Shown piece after piece: positions 34,002 through 46,858 of a stretch of 64,000 bases of DNA. This DNA comes from Brachionus rotundiformis (taxonomy: Eukaryota; Rotifera; Eurotatoria; Ploima; Brachionidae), in the NCBI GenBank assembly GCA_016802295.1, contig JAESIW010000180.1:2536039-2600038 (forward strand), written 5' to 3'. Numbering within the stretch: the stretch's first letter is position 1; every line of letters starts with the position of its first letter. The translations under genes were made by a program, and so were the position numbers. The notes under the pieces are model-generated. The model saw only the letters and a program-made list of their open reading frames with translations. It ran no database searches and was not told the origin of the DNA.

Positions 34002-36585
34002 ATGGATCAATCATTGAAAAGTTTTTCAAACGATGAAGAAGATAGTTCAGTAAAGATAAGTTTAAGCCAGAATTCTTTATTAGAAATAGAAAAATTATAC
34101 GAAGATTTTATAGAAGATTCCAAAATTGACAGGGTTCTGCTGCGATATCAACCAAATGTTAAAAAAATATATGAATCTTTACAAACAGTCCTCAGTAATG
34201 AGGCTGACTTATATAATAAATTCTTGATATGTAAAAAAGACTTAAATGAATTAAATTTGAAATATATTCAGGCTTTAAAATTATCTGACTTAGATAATAA
34301 AGCCAGGAATGAGTTTCAAGAAGAACTCGATAAAGCTTGGCAACAGACAAGCATTGCAAAAAGTAAAGAAAAACGGGCGTTGGAGACTATCAATTCTCTA
34401 AAACTAGAAATTTTTAATCTTTCTAAGTTAGTTGAGCAAGGAGTCGGACTAACCATGGGTCAGGAGTATAATTTAAGGGAGATTTTAAAAGAAAAAGAGG
34501 GCATTTTAGCAGATAATACCAAATTAAATGATGATATCCAAATTTTGACCGCTGAAATGGAAATATTGACAAAAAAAGACGATGAGTATAAAAGAACGAT
34601 TGAGGAATCCAAGGTTCAAGTAAACCAAGCAAATCAAGAATTGCTAGGTTGTCAGCTTGAAATTCAAAAACTTACTCGAAGAAGTGCTCAACTTGAAGAA
34701 GAAATTCAAAATCAAAAAAGATTAAATGACCTAAAGGAATCAAATTTAGCCAAACTAAACCAAAATAACCAATCATTAAAACTAGAAATTTCCAAGCTAG
34801 AGACCAGTTTAAAAGATCTTCAACTCAATTTGGAAAAGAACAAAAAAGAATTGGAACTTCAAAATAATAGACATTTAAAATTGCAGAATGAATTTGATCA
34901 GTTGTATCTAAAGATGGACTCATTGAGCATGGAAAATGGACAACTAATTCATGAAATTAAAAGAAAAGATGAGCTGATCGAGACTCAAAAATTTGATAAC
35001 ATTCAGACTCAAAAAATGAGAGACACTTTTGAAAGAAAGATAAAATTGCTAGAGGACCAAAAAAAAGATATAATTAGTAGCAAACAAGTTATTGAACTTC
35101 AAATCGAAAAATTAAAAAAGCTAAATGACACTTTGGAGAAAGAAAAGGAGACCAAGCAAAAACATATTGAAAATTTAACTATTGAAAAAGAAACTGTTTA
35201 TTTAGAGCTAAAAAAAACAAAAAATGAACTAACTAATTTTCAGAATATGCTAAAAAATTTAAAAAATGAATTAGAAAGCTTCCGGTCAGATAACTATAAC
35301 CTAAAAGTACATGAAGATAAACTTACAAAGACAATCAAAAATTTTGACAAAGAAAGAATAAAGCATCAAGAAAATCTGAACGAAATGAATATAAAACTAA
35401 ACCAATTAAATGAAAAACTAAAATTAAAGGACTTGGAAATTTATGACTCTAATAGGAAGTATTCAAATCTTGAATCAAAGCTAAAAGATATCAAGCGGCT
35501 CTACGAAGCTACTAGAGCAGATAGGAATTTGTATTCAAAAAATTATTTAGAATCTAAACAAAAAATAAAGGAAATATGCACCAAAATAGACACACATATT
35601 AATGTTGAGTATGATTTGAAAAAATCATTGCAGAAGAACCGGGTTCAAGCTAATCAATTGAAAATAGATAACATTGAATTTAAGAAGAATACAGAAAAAT
35701 TGGTTACCAAACTTGACAAAAGTGAAAACTATTTGAAAAATATCAAGAGCAAAATCGCTCTTGATGAAATAAATGAGCAAAGATTTATAAAAATAATACA
35801 AAATTTAGAGACAGAATGTGAATTTTTAAAAAAATACAATTCAAAATTACAATTCGAAAAGAATATATTAGGTTCACAATTGGTAAGACGTAATGATGAA
35901 ATATCTCTGTTGTATGAAAAGATTGGACTTTATGAGACAATCCTGAAACGCGGAGAAGTATGTTATCAGAAATTAGAAAATGAGCTTAGAATGGTCAAAT
36001 CTGAATTGAATTCTGTCAACAGTCAGAATGATTTTTTAAAAAAAGATAAAGTTATCATAAAAGATTTGAAGAAAAGACTATTTTTGAGCGACAAGGATAT
36101 AATGTTGGAGAGAGCAAAGAGAAATGCAGTTGAAAAAATTCAAAATTCATTGATAATTCACAAATGGAGGGTTCTTAAAGGCCATGATCCAAATTCATTT
36201 GAACTTATTATGAAATGTAATTTACTTCAAAAAAAATTAATTCTTAAAACAGAAAAACTGGCTTCATTACAAATAAAATTAACTGAGAAAGATCGGATTT
36301 TCTTAGAAATGAAGCATTTTTTCGCTCGGAGAATTACCACTGACGAGGATGTTAAAATAATTCAGGACTTAAGATTAAAGATTGCTGAAAATTCTAAAAA
36401 AATAAAAGTAATTTAAGTTTTTAATGTAATATCTAAATATATAATATATTTGTAAATTTTAATTTTAGACTTTATTAGCTGAAAATACTATGCTGTCAGA
36501 AGTAAATAATAAACTAAAATTAGAATTAGATAAATCAAAAACAGATACTAAATATTTAAAATCTAAATCAAAATTTCTCAAATAA
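34002..36585 (+). CDS. CFAP58: Cilia and flagella associated protein 58
   Basis: Coiled-coil axonemal protein needed for motile cilia and flagella. Two coding exons, 34002-36407 and 36469-36585, with a 61-base intron; 840 residues, close to the mammalian length. Almost the whole protein is heptad coiled coil. The C-terminal quarter carries the best family signature: QLVRRNDEISLLYEKIGLYE, then IHKWRVLKGHDPNSFELIMK, QKKLILKTEKLASLQIKLTE and MKHFFARR, which align with the QLVRRNDELALLYEKI / HRWRKLEASDPSTYEL region of vertebrate CFAP58. The ATG at 34002 starts MDQSLKSFSNDEEDSS. The tail after ARR is shorter than in mammals. Its presence implies motile cilia in this organism. Confidence 0.93.
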
Positions 36586-36772
36586 ATATGTTCATTTTAT
36601 TTTGTTTTAGTGTGTCATCTTAGATTGTATCTTCTTGATTCCGGATAAGGTTGTAATTTATAATTACTCGATATCATACTAAATTTTTTATGATTATTTT
36701 AAAGTATAATGTAAAAATAAAAGAATTTAAGTTTTTCTATTTAAATTAAATGTTATAAATTTCATAATTTCC

Positions 36773-37032
36773 AATAGGTTATTCCACTAAAGTGATATTA
36801 TTAGACGCCAATTGTTGAGATCTATATTTGTCAAACTTGTCTTTGAATGCAATTGTTGTTGTAGTTGCTAAAATGACTGGCAAGTCATTCTACTTAAGGA
36901 TACCACTCTGTTTGTGAATAAGTATTTTTTGGCTTTGACGAGCGAAGTTGCTTCCTGAGCCATTGTATAATACTTTTTATTCATAAAGATTGTTTTTATT
37001 GATATTGGATATAACTTTTTATGATATTATAC
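36773..37032. repeat. Dispersed repeat module A, copy 1
   Basis: Begins AATAGGTTATTCCACTAAAG and ends near TATGATATTATAC. It matches 42167-42413 in the same orientation over about 250 bases with scattered differences and small gaps. The minus strand in this copy reads a short protein-like run (DLPVILATTTTIAFKDKFDK), so it may be a piece of a TE coding region. Confidence 0.8.
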
Positions 37033-37054
37033 AAAAATTTTATCAATTTTAAAT

Positions 37055-37150
37055 TAAATGTAATAAATTTCATGATTTCTTGTGACAGAAATTGGTAAAC
37101 TGAATCCTTACTTTGAATAAGCTAAATTATTTTATATTGTGAGCATGAAA
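37055..37150. repeat. Dispersed repeat module B, copy 1
   Basis: Contains ATAAATTTCATGATTTCTTG, then a GACAG and CAATCC/GAATCC block ending TTTGAATAAG. Matches 42040-42122. Here it follows module A; at the other locus it precedes it. Confidence 0.65.
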
Positions 37151-37194
37151 TCGAAGTTTTGCACCTCTCGATGTGCCATTCCTGAGAAAATTGG

Positions 37195-37550
37195 CAACTC
37201 GCTATGTCGTTGCAATGCGGGTGCAATAGGCGCGTGGGAAAAAATTGGCCTAAAAATGGACTTTCAATCTTGAATTTCGAGGATATTTTAATGTTTATGG
37301 GGGTTTTACAGGTCGTAGATCACGAATATGAACTTGGTTTTTGGATAGGGTAAGAAGGCGAGGCGTGAGGGCTAAAGCATTTTTTGGTCTTTGATCGAGT
37401 ATACAGAGCGTCCCTTTCAACGACATAGCGATTTTATTACGTAATCAGAATTCTGCCTATTTGAGTGATCTGATTACGAATATGAATTTTGTTTTTGGAA
37501 AGGATGTGAAGAGTATGAGTTAGGGCTGAATTTATTCAATTTTTGGGTTT
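37195..37550. repeat. GC-richer segment with inverted and direct repeats
   Basis: A perfect 13-bp inverted pair, CGCTATGTCGTTG (37201-37213) and CAACGACATAGCG (37418-37430). Overlapping it is a degenerate direct repeat of about 75 bases: GATCACGAATATGAACTTGG (about 37319) against GATTACGAATATGAATTTTG (about 37471), each followed by TTTTTGGA and later AGGGCT. No coding frame recognised; probably a TE piece. Confidence 0.55.
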
Positions 37551-38049
37551 AATTACTTAAAAAAGATTGATTGCATTTAATAAATTTTTTATAATTTATT
37601 TAAAAAAAATAAATCTTCGAGTATTAATAATTCACATAAATTTGAATCTTTCATTGTAGTTAAAGACCACACTTCTGCTTAATTTATATCATAATTTTGC
37701 AAAAAAATGAGTTCTGAAGTAGGATTATTGTATTCTATGGAATTAATATATCAAATGTTTTGCTTAATCATTTCTGAATGCTAATATCACATAATCATTT
37801 GTTAATTTTAAGTTTAGTAATTGTAAAGTTAGTATTAATTTAATTTATTCATTAAAAAATTTAAAATTTAAATTTAAAATCTTTATGGATCATTGGATTA
37901 TTATTCCAGGTATATTAATTTCAAAAATTAACTTTGAACTTTTGAAGCTAAAAAGAATCATTGGCTTCAGGTAACCATATATACCACGACCTTTTGTGTG
38001 ATTATAAGTTTTGGAGTTTTAGAAATATTTGAACACAGTGCACAAGATT

Positions 38050-39800
38050 AGAGTGGAAAAAGCCTATGTTCGAGTGAAAGAATATCTAAAGGGTTGCCCC
38101 ATGATCACATTTTACATTTGATGTCTGATAATGACAAACCATCTACGCCGGAACTAATCGACTAGATTATTTTTGCCAAAATTTCCGATCCTGAGGTTGA
38201 TCGTGATCTTCATGACCTGGTAAAACTAATTAGATACATGACTTGCCCTGGACCTTATTGCCCAATAGTTCATATATGAAACAATTTGGAAATCGTTGTT
38301 CCAGATGTTTTCGAAAACAGTACAGTGACACAACAGTTAGGAGATTCAATATCTATCCATTATTAAGACGAAACAATGGTAAAGAACGGTAATTGTTAGA
38401 AGTCATGTACTGGACAATAGATATGTTATTCCGTAAAACCCATCAATCTAACTAATCAATAAAGACCAATTGAAGGACACAATGTTATCATTGAAAATGA
38501 CGATTTTGAGGTTCGAATTAATCTTGATTTAGAAAATAATGCTGTTGTTGATAATCTTGAAGATAAAAATTTCAATTAGAATATAATTATGCTTCCAATG
38601 ACTTTGATTTCGGAATAATCAAGAACAAGATAATCTTACTGCTGTTAATATTGGAAATAGTGATCAATCTATTGTAAATGTCGTAATAATGAAGAAAATT
38701 ATGACGAAACTATGACTTATGAACGAAAGAGATACGTGAGTCCAATTGAAGTATGTGATAAGATTATTGAATTTAAACGACATGAAATATCACACACAAT
38801 TATTCATTTGTTGATTCACTTGGAAAATAGGAATTATATTGTTTGTCCAAAACAATATTCAACAAGTGTATGTACCAAGAACAATGTTGACCGAATTCTT
38901 TTAGTTGAATCTACGTGATCATCGAACCAATCGATTTCTCTATAAAGAAATAGTTTACCATTACCGCTATGATGCAGCCAATAAGCAATGGATTGAACGT
39001 GTTCAAGGAAACAGAGCTGAGTGAATTATTGTTTTCATTTCAAAAAAAATTTTAAATTTGAAAAAATTGTTAGTTTGTTTAATTTTTTTTAAAAAATAAC
39101 ATATTTACTTGTTAACATATTTATTAAGTTTTCAGTTCAAATTGAAGTATTAGAGAAAAGCAATGCTTGACAAGAGAGTATTTTTTTGAAGAAAATTATA
39201 TTAAAATATTGCTTAGTGGAGACTTTCTTCAATATTGTCCGGTGTCTAACGAAATCTGAAAAATGACTGGAACACTAATGTACCTTAAACAATTCACCAT
39301 TATGTCCATTGTTTACTAAGCTACAGCTAACTGAAAACGTTCGAGTTGATCCAAATAAACAGCGAATTGAAAATTGGCTAATGGATATTGGTATTAGCCA
39401 ATGTCATAATTGCTATGGTCAATATATGATTAGACTTTCTAATAGGATTGTTTGCAGGAATGATATTTTTAATCAAATTTTTGGCGAAGGACCACTTGAA
39501 CTTGATTAACCGAATCGTTTAATTAATGCGATTAAATGTCCAACTAACAGAGACTCGGAAGTTATTTTGGATAAATTGTTTGGTGAAAATCTGGAATTTT
39601 TAATAATATTGAAGATTATCGAATTAAGGAAGCACTTAGAGAAATTCCTAATGGATTCCGACCGCATTGGTTTAACATTAAATAGGAAGAAATTGTTATG
39701 GATTTAAAAAATCGGTATTGGCTGTGCAATGGCACAAGATTAGGCGAAACTCAATTGAATCATCAGAGTATCAGATAATCATCAGAGTAACCTGTATTGA
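38050..39800 (+). mobile_element. Decayed, internally deleted Helitron (Rep-helicase) remnant
   Basis: Plus-strand pieces of a Helitron RepHel protein in correct order with stops and frameshifts. (1) 38119-38290: TPELID stop IIFAKISDPEVDRDL, like the DIDxIVxAEIPDPxxDPEL region. (2) 38380-38430: HVLDNRYVIP-like stretch. (3) 38712-39023: SPIEVCDKIIEFKRHEISHT then LTEFFQLNL and IVYHYRYDAANKQWIERVQG, the linker upstream of the helicase. (4) 39290-39600: LQLTENVRVDPNKQRIENWL, RLINAIKCPTNRDSEVILDK, a helicase C-terminal region. (5) 39640-39750: NGFRPHWFNIK and LCNGTRLG, the final helicase motif. The Walker A/B part expected between (3) and (4) is missing. Neither the 5' end nor the 3' hairpin/CTRR end could be set. 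Confidence 0.85.
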
Positions 39801-42039
39801 CTTGGTCCTAACAAGGCAATGAATTCTTTTTTCAACGTTCAGAATTTAGATCGAACCAAACTTAAGGTGATGTTTGACTCAGACGAATACATTTTCCATT
39901 TAGATTATCATTTGCTATAGCAATTAACAAATAACAGGGTCAAATATTTAACAAAAGAGGTTTGCTTCTCTGCGTTTATTCATCCTAATAATTAGGATCT
40001 CTTTCACTTGAAACTTGATTATGGAGACCTTTAAAGATTAAATGTGCGAGGATTATCATCAAGAAATTGACCTAAAAAAGTTACATTTTATCATAACTTG
40101 ATTTATTAATATCAAAAATAGCATTTTCGATATATCTTGCAAACGTTTAGTAAAAGTTGACAATGACTTGTATTTGTCAAAATTGTTGCTGCATTTTATT
40201 TAATGAAGCTTGAACCTCGAGTTCAATATGCTGAGTTTACTGTTGAATATTCCGTATATTTTTTTTGTTCTGTTCTATTTCAATTTTTCTTCCAACTTGT
40301 TTCTACGTTTTTCCAATTGATAACTGAATTAAATTAAAAAGATTCAAAATTTGATTTAAAATAATTGATTAAATTTTTTAATTTAAAACAGAATGTACAC
40401 TATGTTTTGAATTCGTTCAAATTCAAAACCTTTAAAATTTTCTGAACCGCAGATCTTGAAATATCTAATCTGTTAGCGATCTGTCTTATCTGAAATTTTT
40501 ATTTAAATTAAGTGATTTGATACAGAATTTGAGCGACCAGATCAAGCTTTCGGAAAGATTTTATCTAACGAGAAAATGTTCTCTGAGAAACTTCAGAAGC
40601 TAAAATCGAGAATATCTCGGAATTTGACTTGCCTTATTTATAGTGCTTAATAGCCAATTCGCGCAACGACTGAGGTTATAAATGTCGGATTTTTTTAAAT
40701 AAATATTTTTTTCCAAATTTTTTATAAAAGATCAAAAATTCAATCGAAAAACAAATATATAATATCAAAATAGTAACTTCTTTTTGTTTTCTTGGAAATT
40801 TCCAGCTAAATGATATCTTGCACTAAAGCTTAAAGGACACTGAAAATCAAGTCTCAAAGAAAAGATTTCATTTTAAGACATTTACTTAACACTCAAACAC
40901 TGGAGAAGTCTTTCGACTCCTTAAAATATATCTCTTGTTCGCTGATTAAATGTAATCATTTTTTAAAATTTTTTTCGCAATCTGATAATTAAAATAATCA
41001 AAGAATATTTGAAATTAATTTATTTTTATAATATTTTTTTGAAAAGAAAGCTGTATAAAAATATCAGTTTTATAAACTAAAAAATATGTAAATCCTCAAA
41101 ATTTCACTAATATATCATTTTCTGTTCACCATTTTTTTCTGAATGAAATCTAAGAGAGCCATTTTTGGTTAGCATTTATATATGAATATGCTGTTTCAGT
41201 CGGACCAATGTCTTCAATTTTTAATCGTGATGTAATCGATTCTACCAAAACATTAATTGATAAAATATTGTGTTTTTAATTTAAAAAGATATTTATGTCC
41301 GTTTTGAAGTTTTAGGTATGAAATGAGGAAAAAAAATTATTATGTATTATTAAATTATTAGAAAAAAAACTATACTTTATTGTCCTTTATTATTTTTGAA
41401 AAGAAGAGCTCACTTTTATTTTCTTTGTGCACTTTAAGCACTTAATGTAATTTATATGGTTAAAAATATATAAAATATGAATTTAAATTAGAGGTTGAGA
41501 AAACAAGTTCCACAACCTGAATTTAAAATTGTTATATACTCGGTTAAAGAAATTAAACTATAAAAAAACCATATTTTGATTACTCAAATACGTCGCTAGA
41601 CCTCTTTGAATATTCAAATTAAGGTTTATTTAAGGGTTTTATTAAACAGGCCTGCGATTAACTAGTATTAGGTTTTAGAAATTAGAGGTTATTTATAGTT
41701 TAGAGTTTTATTTATCAATCTTTTAAAAAATTAATTATTTTATTTTACCATTTGCCGATTAAAGATTAAGTACAAAAAAGTCTACTTAGTTGTTAAGATT
41801 TTCCGTTGAAATGTATGGCATAAAGCGCATTAAGTACATAAAAGTCGTTGGATCATGCCTGAGTAAGGATAAACTACATCACAGGAATACAGAAAGGTTT
41901 TCATAGGTCTTTCCTTTCACCAACATATAGGAAATTTTTATTTTTAAACTAAATTTTTTTTTTAAATTACAATGAAAAAGATTGACCGTTATTTTAAATT
42001 TTTGCCCATACTAGATTTCACTACTGTCATTGACAATAT
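39801..42039. other. Transposon-derived and unassigned sequence
   Basis: No intact gene. It contains the HTH remnant listed below. The rest is AT-rich sequence that I could not assign. Confidence 0.4.
40390..40680 (-). pseudogene. Possible Tc1/mariner-type transposase N terminus, broken
   Basis: On the minus strand two helix-turn-helix-like runs occur in different frames: GKSNSEIFSILASEVSQRTF, and then RQIANRLDISRSAVQKILK followed by LNLNEFKT. The second is typical of the paired-like HTH of Tc1/mariner transposases (xIAxxLxISRSTVxRILK). Stops interrupt the stretch between them, and no DDE catalytic domain is visible. Family assignment is tentative. Confidence 0.45.
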
Positions 42040-42122
42040 GTCTAAATTTCATAATTTCTTTTGACAGGAAAACTCAATCCTTGCTTTGAATAAGATAAAT
42101 TTGTTAATTGTTAGTATGAAAG
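42040..42122. repeat. Dispersed repeat module B, copy 2
   Basis: Matches 37055-37150 (TAAATTTCATAATTTCTTTT, GACAGGAAAA, CTCAATCCTTGCTTTGAATA). Here it lies 5' of module A. Confidence 0.65.
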
Positions 42123-42166
42123 TGAGACTACAATCTGATATAAAAATTAGATGAAGAAGAATAACC

Positions 42167-42413
42167 AATAGGTTATTCCACTAAAGTGATATTATTAGAC
42201 GCCACTTGTTGGGATCTTTATTTGTCAAACTTGTCTTTGAATGCATTTGTTGTAATTGCAAAAATGACTGACAGGTCATCCTATAAGGATACCACTCTGT
42301 TTGTGTAGTTTTTTAGGCTTTGACGAGCTAAGTTACTTTCTGAGCCATTATATAATTTCTTATTAATTAAGATTGTTTTTATTGATATTTGATATAATCT
42401 TATAATAATATTA
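42167..42413. repeat. Dispersed repeat module A, copy 2
   Basis: Begins AATAGGTTATTCCACTAAAG like copy 1 at 36773, with the same internal landmarks (ATTATTAGACGCCA, AAGGATACCACTCTGTTTGT, GCTTTGACGAGC). Confidence 0.8.
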
Positions 42414-43018
42414 TCCATTTAATTAAAGAGATGGATTTTTAAATTTTCGAGCAACTGAGCATTATATTTATTATCCTTTTTTTAATAATCAGAGAATATT
42501 TTAGACTGGTTTAGAACTTAATCTCTCTTTTTAATCAATGGATTATTTTGCTAGATTTCTAGATACTTGTACAAGAACATGTTTATTTTATTTTATTTTT
42601 TTGGATAGTTGGAATATATTATGAAACATTATGTACGAAAATATTAAGATTGATTAAAAACTCTAAAATTGTCATTTAAAACTAGTTGATTGTGTTTTGT
42701 ATTCATTCTATTAAATAATTAAAGCTATATTATTTATAAAATAAAGCTAAACAATTGAAAATTTTATTTAATCAATGCATAAAAATACTTAAAATAATCG
42801 ATAATTTTCCCATATATTTCAACAGAAACTAAACTCTACCAAAGATGCCTCTACAAACCGTGAATGGAAAAATAACCAAAATACTTAAAGAATATTTATG
42901 TCTTTTAAAATATATAATATAATAATAAAATTTATTATGGTTGATAAAGGTATAATACAAAACAACAGTTAAAAATTTAATTAATAAGGTTAATTAATAA
43001 ATTGGAATAGTCGTATTC
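42414..43018. other. AT-rich spacer 3' of complexin
   Basis: No gene seen; should hold the complexin 3' UTR at its right end. Confidence 0.5.
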
Positions 43019-43824
43019 TCAATTTTTCCATGGAAAAGGAATATTGGCTAGACTTTCTTTTACCGAGCCGAACAAATCTGTTGCCATTTTAATAGGATTA
43101 AAATCTAATTATAAAATTTTAAAAATGAATTATAAAATTTTAAAATAATCAACCATCTTCATCTGGGTCAATTGCTAACTGGGCAGGTGATTTTTTCTGC
43201 CGATTCAATCCATTATCCAATTCAGGCATAATCATTTGGTTTTCCTCAGGTTTTTTTATGTTATACTAAATAAGTAATTATTTAAATTTATTAAAAAAAG
43301 GCAAATATTAAGCACCTTGTCTCTGATGCCCTGTCTGACTTTTTCTCTTTCAGCCTCCATTTTTGCATATTTATTTCTTCGTCGTTCTTCTTCCTCTCTT
43401 CTTTGTTCAATTAGCTTTATTTTATAGTTAACAATTTTTGCCAAGTGGACAATTTAAATTTTTTAATACCTCTGGATCTTCTGCCGAGACTTTTTCTTCT
43501 TCTTCACCGCCTTTTTTATCTCCTGCAAGCTCTTAAATTTATCAAAATAAAAAAATATATTAAATTAACTAAGTTAGTGTATTAGTGTTCAATTTTTAAT
43601 TAAGCTAAGATAAAATTTGATTTTAAAAGCAAAATTCAGAGCTAATTAATTTCAAGATTAGTATTTTTTGATTCATAGCTTAAGTTTACCTTCGAAAATA
43701 TCTTGATGAAACGTTTTGTGAAAAATTTTAAAATCCCTAAACAAGATTTAGTAAAAAAAATACAAATACCTTTCACGCTGTCGAGCTTGCTGCCAATCAT
43801 TTGTTTTGCTATGAATGCAGCCAT
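43019..43824 (-). CDS. CPLX: Complexin, SNARE-complex regulator
   Basis: Small presynaptic protein that binds the assembled SNARE bundle and controls spontaneous and evoked release. Five exons on the minus strand: 43770-43824, 43470-43531, 43316-43414, 43154-43265, 43019-43104; every junction keeps frame, 137 residues. The N terminus MAAFIAKQMIGSKLDSVK is almost the invertebrate complexin start. The accessory region is acidic (ELAGDKKGGEEEE, SAEDPE). The central SNARE-binding helix reads RRNKYAKMEAEREKVRQGIR then DKYNIKK, matching the RRKMEEEREKMRQxIRDKYxIKKK core. The C terminus continues KKSPAQLAIDPDEDD and ends MATDLFGSVKESLANIPFPW then KN, an amphipathic membrane-binding type end with no CAAX prenylation box. 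The gene supports a nervous system in this organism. Confidence 0.93.
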
Positions 43825-46800
43825 GATTTAAATGTAATATCTAAAAAAATATCCTAAATTTTAATTTATTTTTTATTCAATTAATCAAATCAAAGAAAAA
43901 AATTTAAAAAAATGGTTAGAGTAATATGGAATAAAATTGGATTCTGGCTAATTGATTTAAGTATAAATCATAATTTATTAAAAATGCTTATATTGAGCTT
44001 ATTTTCGGCACCAAACAGGGAAAAACCAAATAATTCGATTCCGTCTATTTGCCAAAAGTCTCTAGTGAAAAGATACGGAAAATATTGTTGAAAATGTATA
44101 CATTTTCTTACCAATTCACTTGAGCTTTTCAGCTATAATTAATATAAATTCTATATTATTTGACGTCTAATATTGATGTATTGCATTCCATTCCGAGATG
44201 TTGTTTAATTTAGTGACAGTATTTATTTTAAAAAATCGGTTTATAATGAGAAAATCGATTTTGTTGGCTCTAAATAATTGCAAAATATATTGCATGATTT
44301 TTCTAAACTTTTTTAGTCATTGTCATTTATTGTATTATAATAAAATATAAAATAAATGTTGAGTTTTATATTATGCTAATCGAATTCAAATAGGAACAAG
44401 GCTTAGTCACTTTGTTGCTTTTACATCGGATTGTTGTAAATGCTGATATGTGAGATTTGAATGTGGTTTAATAAAGGTAAAATAAAAGCTTTATATTATA
44501 CCTGAAATGTTTTCATATGGTAGTTTTATTATCAATTGTGTTTAGTTGTTTATTTTTTATTTCCCTTTTATTTTAGTTTGATAGTTCATTTAAAGGAAAC
44601 AAATTATTTACTAGATGCATTAAAATGCTGCTGCAAATTATTGACAATCAATGGTTTTCTTCAATATTAAAAATTAGTATTATTTTTGCCCCACGTGAAA
44701 CAAAAAACAGTGGAATTAATTAATTTTATAAAAAGAAATCAATCTAAAAGAAATGAGTTAATATCATGAAATTTGGTATTAGTAAGATAATTCTTTTTAT
44801 TAATCAAAATTTTAGATAATTAAAAAATAATTTAAAATCTTAAAATTTTATATATTTTTAAACACGTAAATCAAAAAAATTTAACTCAAAAAGAGAGTTA
44901 CAGACATTTACGAGAAAAAAAGTTTTAAATGAGGATTGAAAATTTGAATAAATGAAAGCCTTTAAAAAATTGCTTTTTTTAGTAAATTAGATACATTTTT
45001 CAAGATATTTTATTAATTATGATTAGCTTGGGTATCAAAATTTTGAACAAACAAGTTTTTGTCTTTTGCTTGATTGAATATTTGAGATATTTTTAGAGGA
45101 AATTAAAAATTCAAGTTGTTTCTCGAAAAACAATTTAAATGAAAAAGTTGATCTTAAATAATCAATATGCAATATGAAAAAGTTTGAGTTTTTTGATACT
45201 AGATGCAAAAAAACTAATTAATAAAAAATTTAATGAATTAGCATTTGACAAGCAGGAATGATTGAGAGAAACGACAGCAATTTAGGTTTAATCAAGAAAT
45301 ATTCAAGAGAAAATTAATTTGAGTAATTCCAGTTGACTTTGGTTGCATTTGCTTTTGAAAATTTATTTTTGATGAAACTAAAAAATCAACATAATTTACG
45401 TCAATTTAGTCAAAACTTCTCAACAATCACTTAAAACGAAAGTAAAAATCTTAAAATATTGATATTAATAAATTATTCATATCTCAAGGAAAAGAAAAAA
45501 TAAGATTTCGAATTTTGATTGTTATGGTGATTTTATTGAAACAAATATACTTAAACTAAAATATTTAAATTTATTTAACAGACTGATAATTTTCATTTAT
45601 AAATTCAATAAAACAATAAAAACAAAAGATTATAAGACACTTATCCATAGTTACCTAAATAATCATCTTATTAGAAATATTTGAAAAAAAAAGGTTTTTA
45701 AAAATTTAAAAAATATTTTAATTGTTTTTTCTAAATATAAATGGTGCTTTTTTAGCAAAAATATGAATATATTTTTAAAGCCAAAATCAATATAATGTTT
45801 TCATTTATTAATACTAGAAAACACGATAAGTTTTTTGAACTTCTTTTCAAAAATTTCAAATTCTAATATTACTTTTAAGAAGTTTGGAATTCATTTTTTT
45901 AGTTATATTTCTTTAAGAAATCAAAACATTTTGAAATCGACCAGGAAAATTTCTGGGTCTTCAAGGGTTTAAATAAAGTAAAGATTTTAGATTTCAGGAA
46001 ATTATACCAACAGAGATTTATTTCATAAAAATAAATAAGCATAATAAATAAATAAATTATAACCCTTTAGTGATTATTATATCTTAAAATTATTGTGGTA
46101 TTTAAATTTTAATATTAAACATGAACATTTTAAATTTTGCTATTTCCTTCTGGTGATCGACTTAATAACTTTTATAAAGCTTTTTAATATATTCGTAAAA
46201 GTTATTAAAAACACATTTTGATTGATAAATCAAATTTACGAATTAAATATTCTTATTTTGTTTCGTTTTGTCATTTAGAAATCCTAATTTGGTAAACTTG
46301 TAAATTTGAGTGAAAATCTTTAGTAAAAAAAATTAAGGTATAAGGTTAAAAAATTTTTAATTGTAAAATTAAATAAATTTTCAGAAATATGTTGAGAAAA
46401 TTGAGAAAAAATCTTTTTATTTTTAAGTAAACTAAGCATTTTATCTGCTAATAAAGCAAATTAATATTTCAATAAAATGTTTTTTAACATTTAATTAAAA
46501 AAAATACTAATTTCACAATTTATTGGAATATTTTAATATTTTAATGTTGGTTTAAGTCTCTCGAAATTATTTGAATTTGTCAAAGAGAATAATACTTATA
46601 AATAAAAAAAGCCTAAAATTTCACCATTGTGATTACAGCTTTAAATTAAAAAAATATAATATATATATATGCATATAATTTGTACATTCTACTTAGGCTA
46701 AGTCAATTTATCAAAAATATATAGAAAGTTTTTAAAAAACAAAAAAAACTAAACACTAAAGGTTAAATGGAAAATTATGTTACAAATATTAATTTTAAAA

Positions 46801-46858
46801 ATATGAAATTTAAATTCTTTTGATGGTATTAAATATATTCGGAACAAATCTTTAACAA
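43825..46858. other. Gene-free AT-rich region between complexin and furry
   Basis: About 3 kb with no supported gene. Contains a short AT microsatellite near 46650-46680. Its left end should hold the complexin promoter and its right end the furry 3' UTR. Confidence 0.5.

Noticed and set aside
34423..34632. Minus-strand frame inside CFAP58
   Set aside because: Antisense shadow of a well-supported gene.
43642..43824. 60-residue protein starting MAAFIAKQMIG
   Set aside because: This is exon 1 of complexin read through its donor site into the intron; the spliced model keeps frame and restores the known core.
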